A stretch of 64,000 bases of DNA, from positions 9,191,993 to 9,255,992 of the forward strand of contig NC_090195.1 of NCBI RefSeq assembly GCF_024679245.1, given 5' to 3'. Positions 63,330 through 64,000 of the stretch are shown in pieces. The translations under genes were made by a program, and so were the position numbers. The notes beneath the pieces were generated by a model that saw nothing but the letters and a program-made list of their open reading frames with translations, searched no databases and was not told the origin of the DNA. Numbering within the stretch: the stretch's first letter is position 1; every line of letters begins with the position of its first letter. This stretch comes from Pseudorasbora parva. Taxonomy: Eukaryota > Chordata > Actinopteri > Cypriniformes > Gobionidae.

Positions 63330-64000
63330 GTTGGATTCATACACATTGTCATCTAATGTAAATAATTTGATTGCCTGAGCTATTTATATTTACTTCATGC
63401 ATAAATTTCCTAAAACATGGCCTTTTTAGGACAATTAGCTCCCATTACATAGTGTCTAAAATTGAGATGCCATGCCTATAATATCATACATATAATGCCA
63501 TATTTACATACTTTGTTGACATTGCAAATTGATTAAAATAATTGTTATTGATGTACCAACTCATACACTTCTATTTTTTTATTTCTATTTTGCTTTAATT
63601 GTGTGGGAGTGACAATTAAATAAGCTAACATTTTTACATAGAGTACTATAACAAGTAGAAAAATGCAACTTAATATGAACTAATTTTAGATTATTTTAAT
63701 TTTTATGTGTGTATAAATTGTATGTTTATAAACGATAGATGCATTTAAAATTTTAGGATGGGGTCCCTCACACGGGGATGATCATAATTTTTTAAAAGAT
63801 TAAAAACAACTGCTTTACAGCTTTTTGTCACACCTCGATAAATCCCAATTGTTCAAAACCAGTTTAAACCCAATCAACACTTTTTCTACACACCTAGATT
63901 ACAGACTCATAGGTGTTCAATCAATGCATCTTCATTTTTATGCAAAGAAACCTTGCAGCTCCAGCTATAATTGCATCTTTTTCTTACACTTTTACTGTAT
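63330..64000. other. agl: agl intron 23, cut by window edge
   Basis: Begins with a GTTGGA donor. AT-rich, no feature recognised. Confidence 0.7.

Overview
The window reads as a vertebrate nuclear genome, most likely a cyprinid-type teleost. It holds widely spaced, multi-exon genes with GT-AG introns. There are several Tc1-like transposons, many short foldback elements and very long (GT)n, (TA)n and tetranucleotide arrays. The species is inferred from repeat style and gene order; nothing here names it.

Four protein genes are present. (1) palmd (palmdelphin), plus strand, positions 195-9285, is cut at its 5' side by the window edge. (2) An AKAP2/MISP-family gene, plus strand, about 20097-23245, lies next to it. 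(3) frrs1 (ferric-chelate reductase 1), minus strand, 35609 down to 25055, has 14 coding exons giving a closed 580-residue frame with all splice phases consistent. (4) agl (glycogen debranching enzyme), plus strand, 38870-63329, is cut at the 3' edge after about 1,088 residues. The order PALMD(+)-FRRS1(-)-AGL(+) is the one I recall from human 1p21. The AKAP2/MISP-like gene between them is the unexpected member. The AKAP2/MISP-like gene and frrs1 are convergent. frrs1 and agl are divergent and may share a promoter near 36.95-37.2 kb.

The strongest biological finding is in agl. The exon that carries the GH13-type acid/base glutamate of the transferase site exists as two tandem copies (53298-53421 and 53910-54033). 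Both are 124 nt with the same phases and good splice sites, and they are 76% identical in protein. Using both, or neither, gives an immediate stop, so exactly one must be chosen: a mutually exclusive exon pair at a catalytic site. agl also appears to have a GC-AG intron (50926-51025), and palmd has a 25-nt microexon (5020-5044).

Much of the rest is mobile DNA. 0.3-2.3 kb is a three-level nest (a hAT-like element inside a foldback element inside a Tc1-like element). 5.7-6.6, 22.4-23.0, 56.6-58.2 and 59.0-60.1 kb are Tc1-like copies, three of them touching (TA)n tracts. 41.8-43.3 kb is a hAT-like element with a perfect 8-bp target duplication. 26.1-27.9 kb is a THAP-encoding, TTAA-bounded element. 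43.5-49.9 kb is a 3-kb unit duplicated in tandem inside agl intron 4. At least seven non-autonomous elements start and end with TTAA(A)GG-type termini. No rRNA gene, tRNA gene or CRISPR array was seen.
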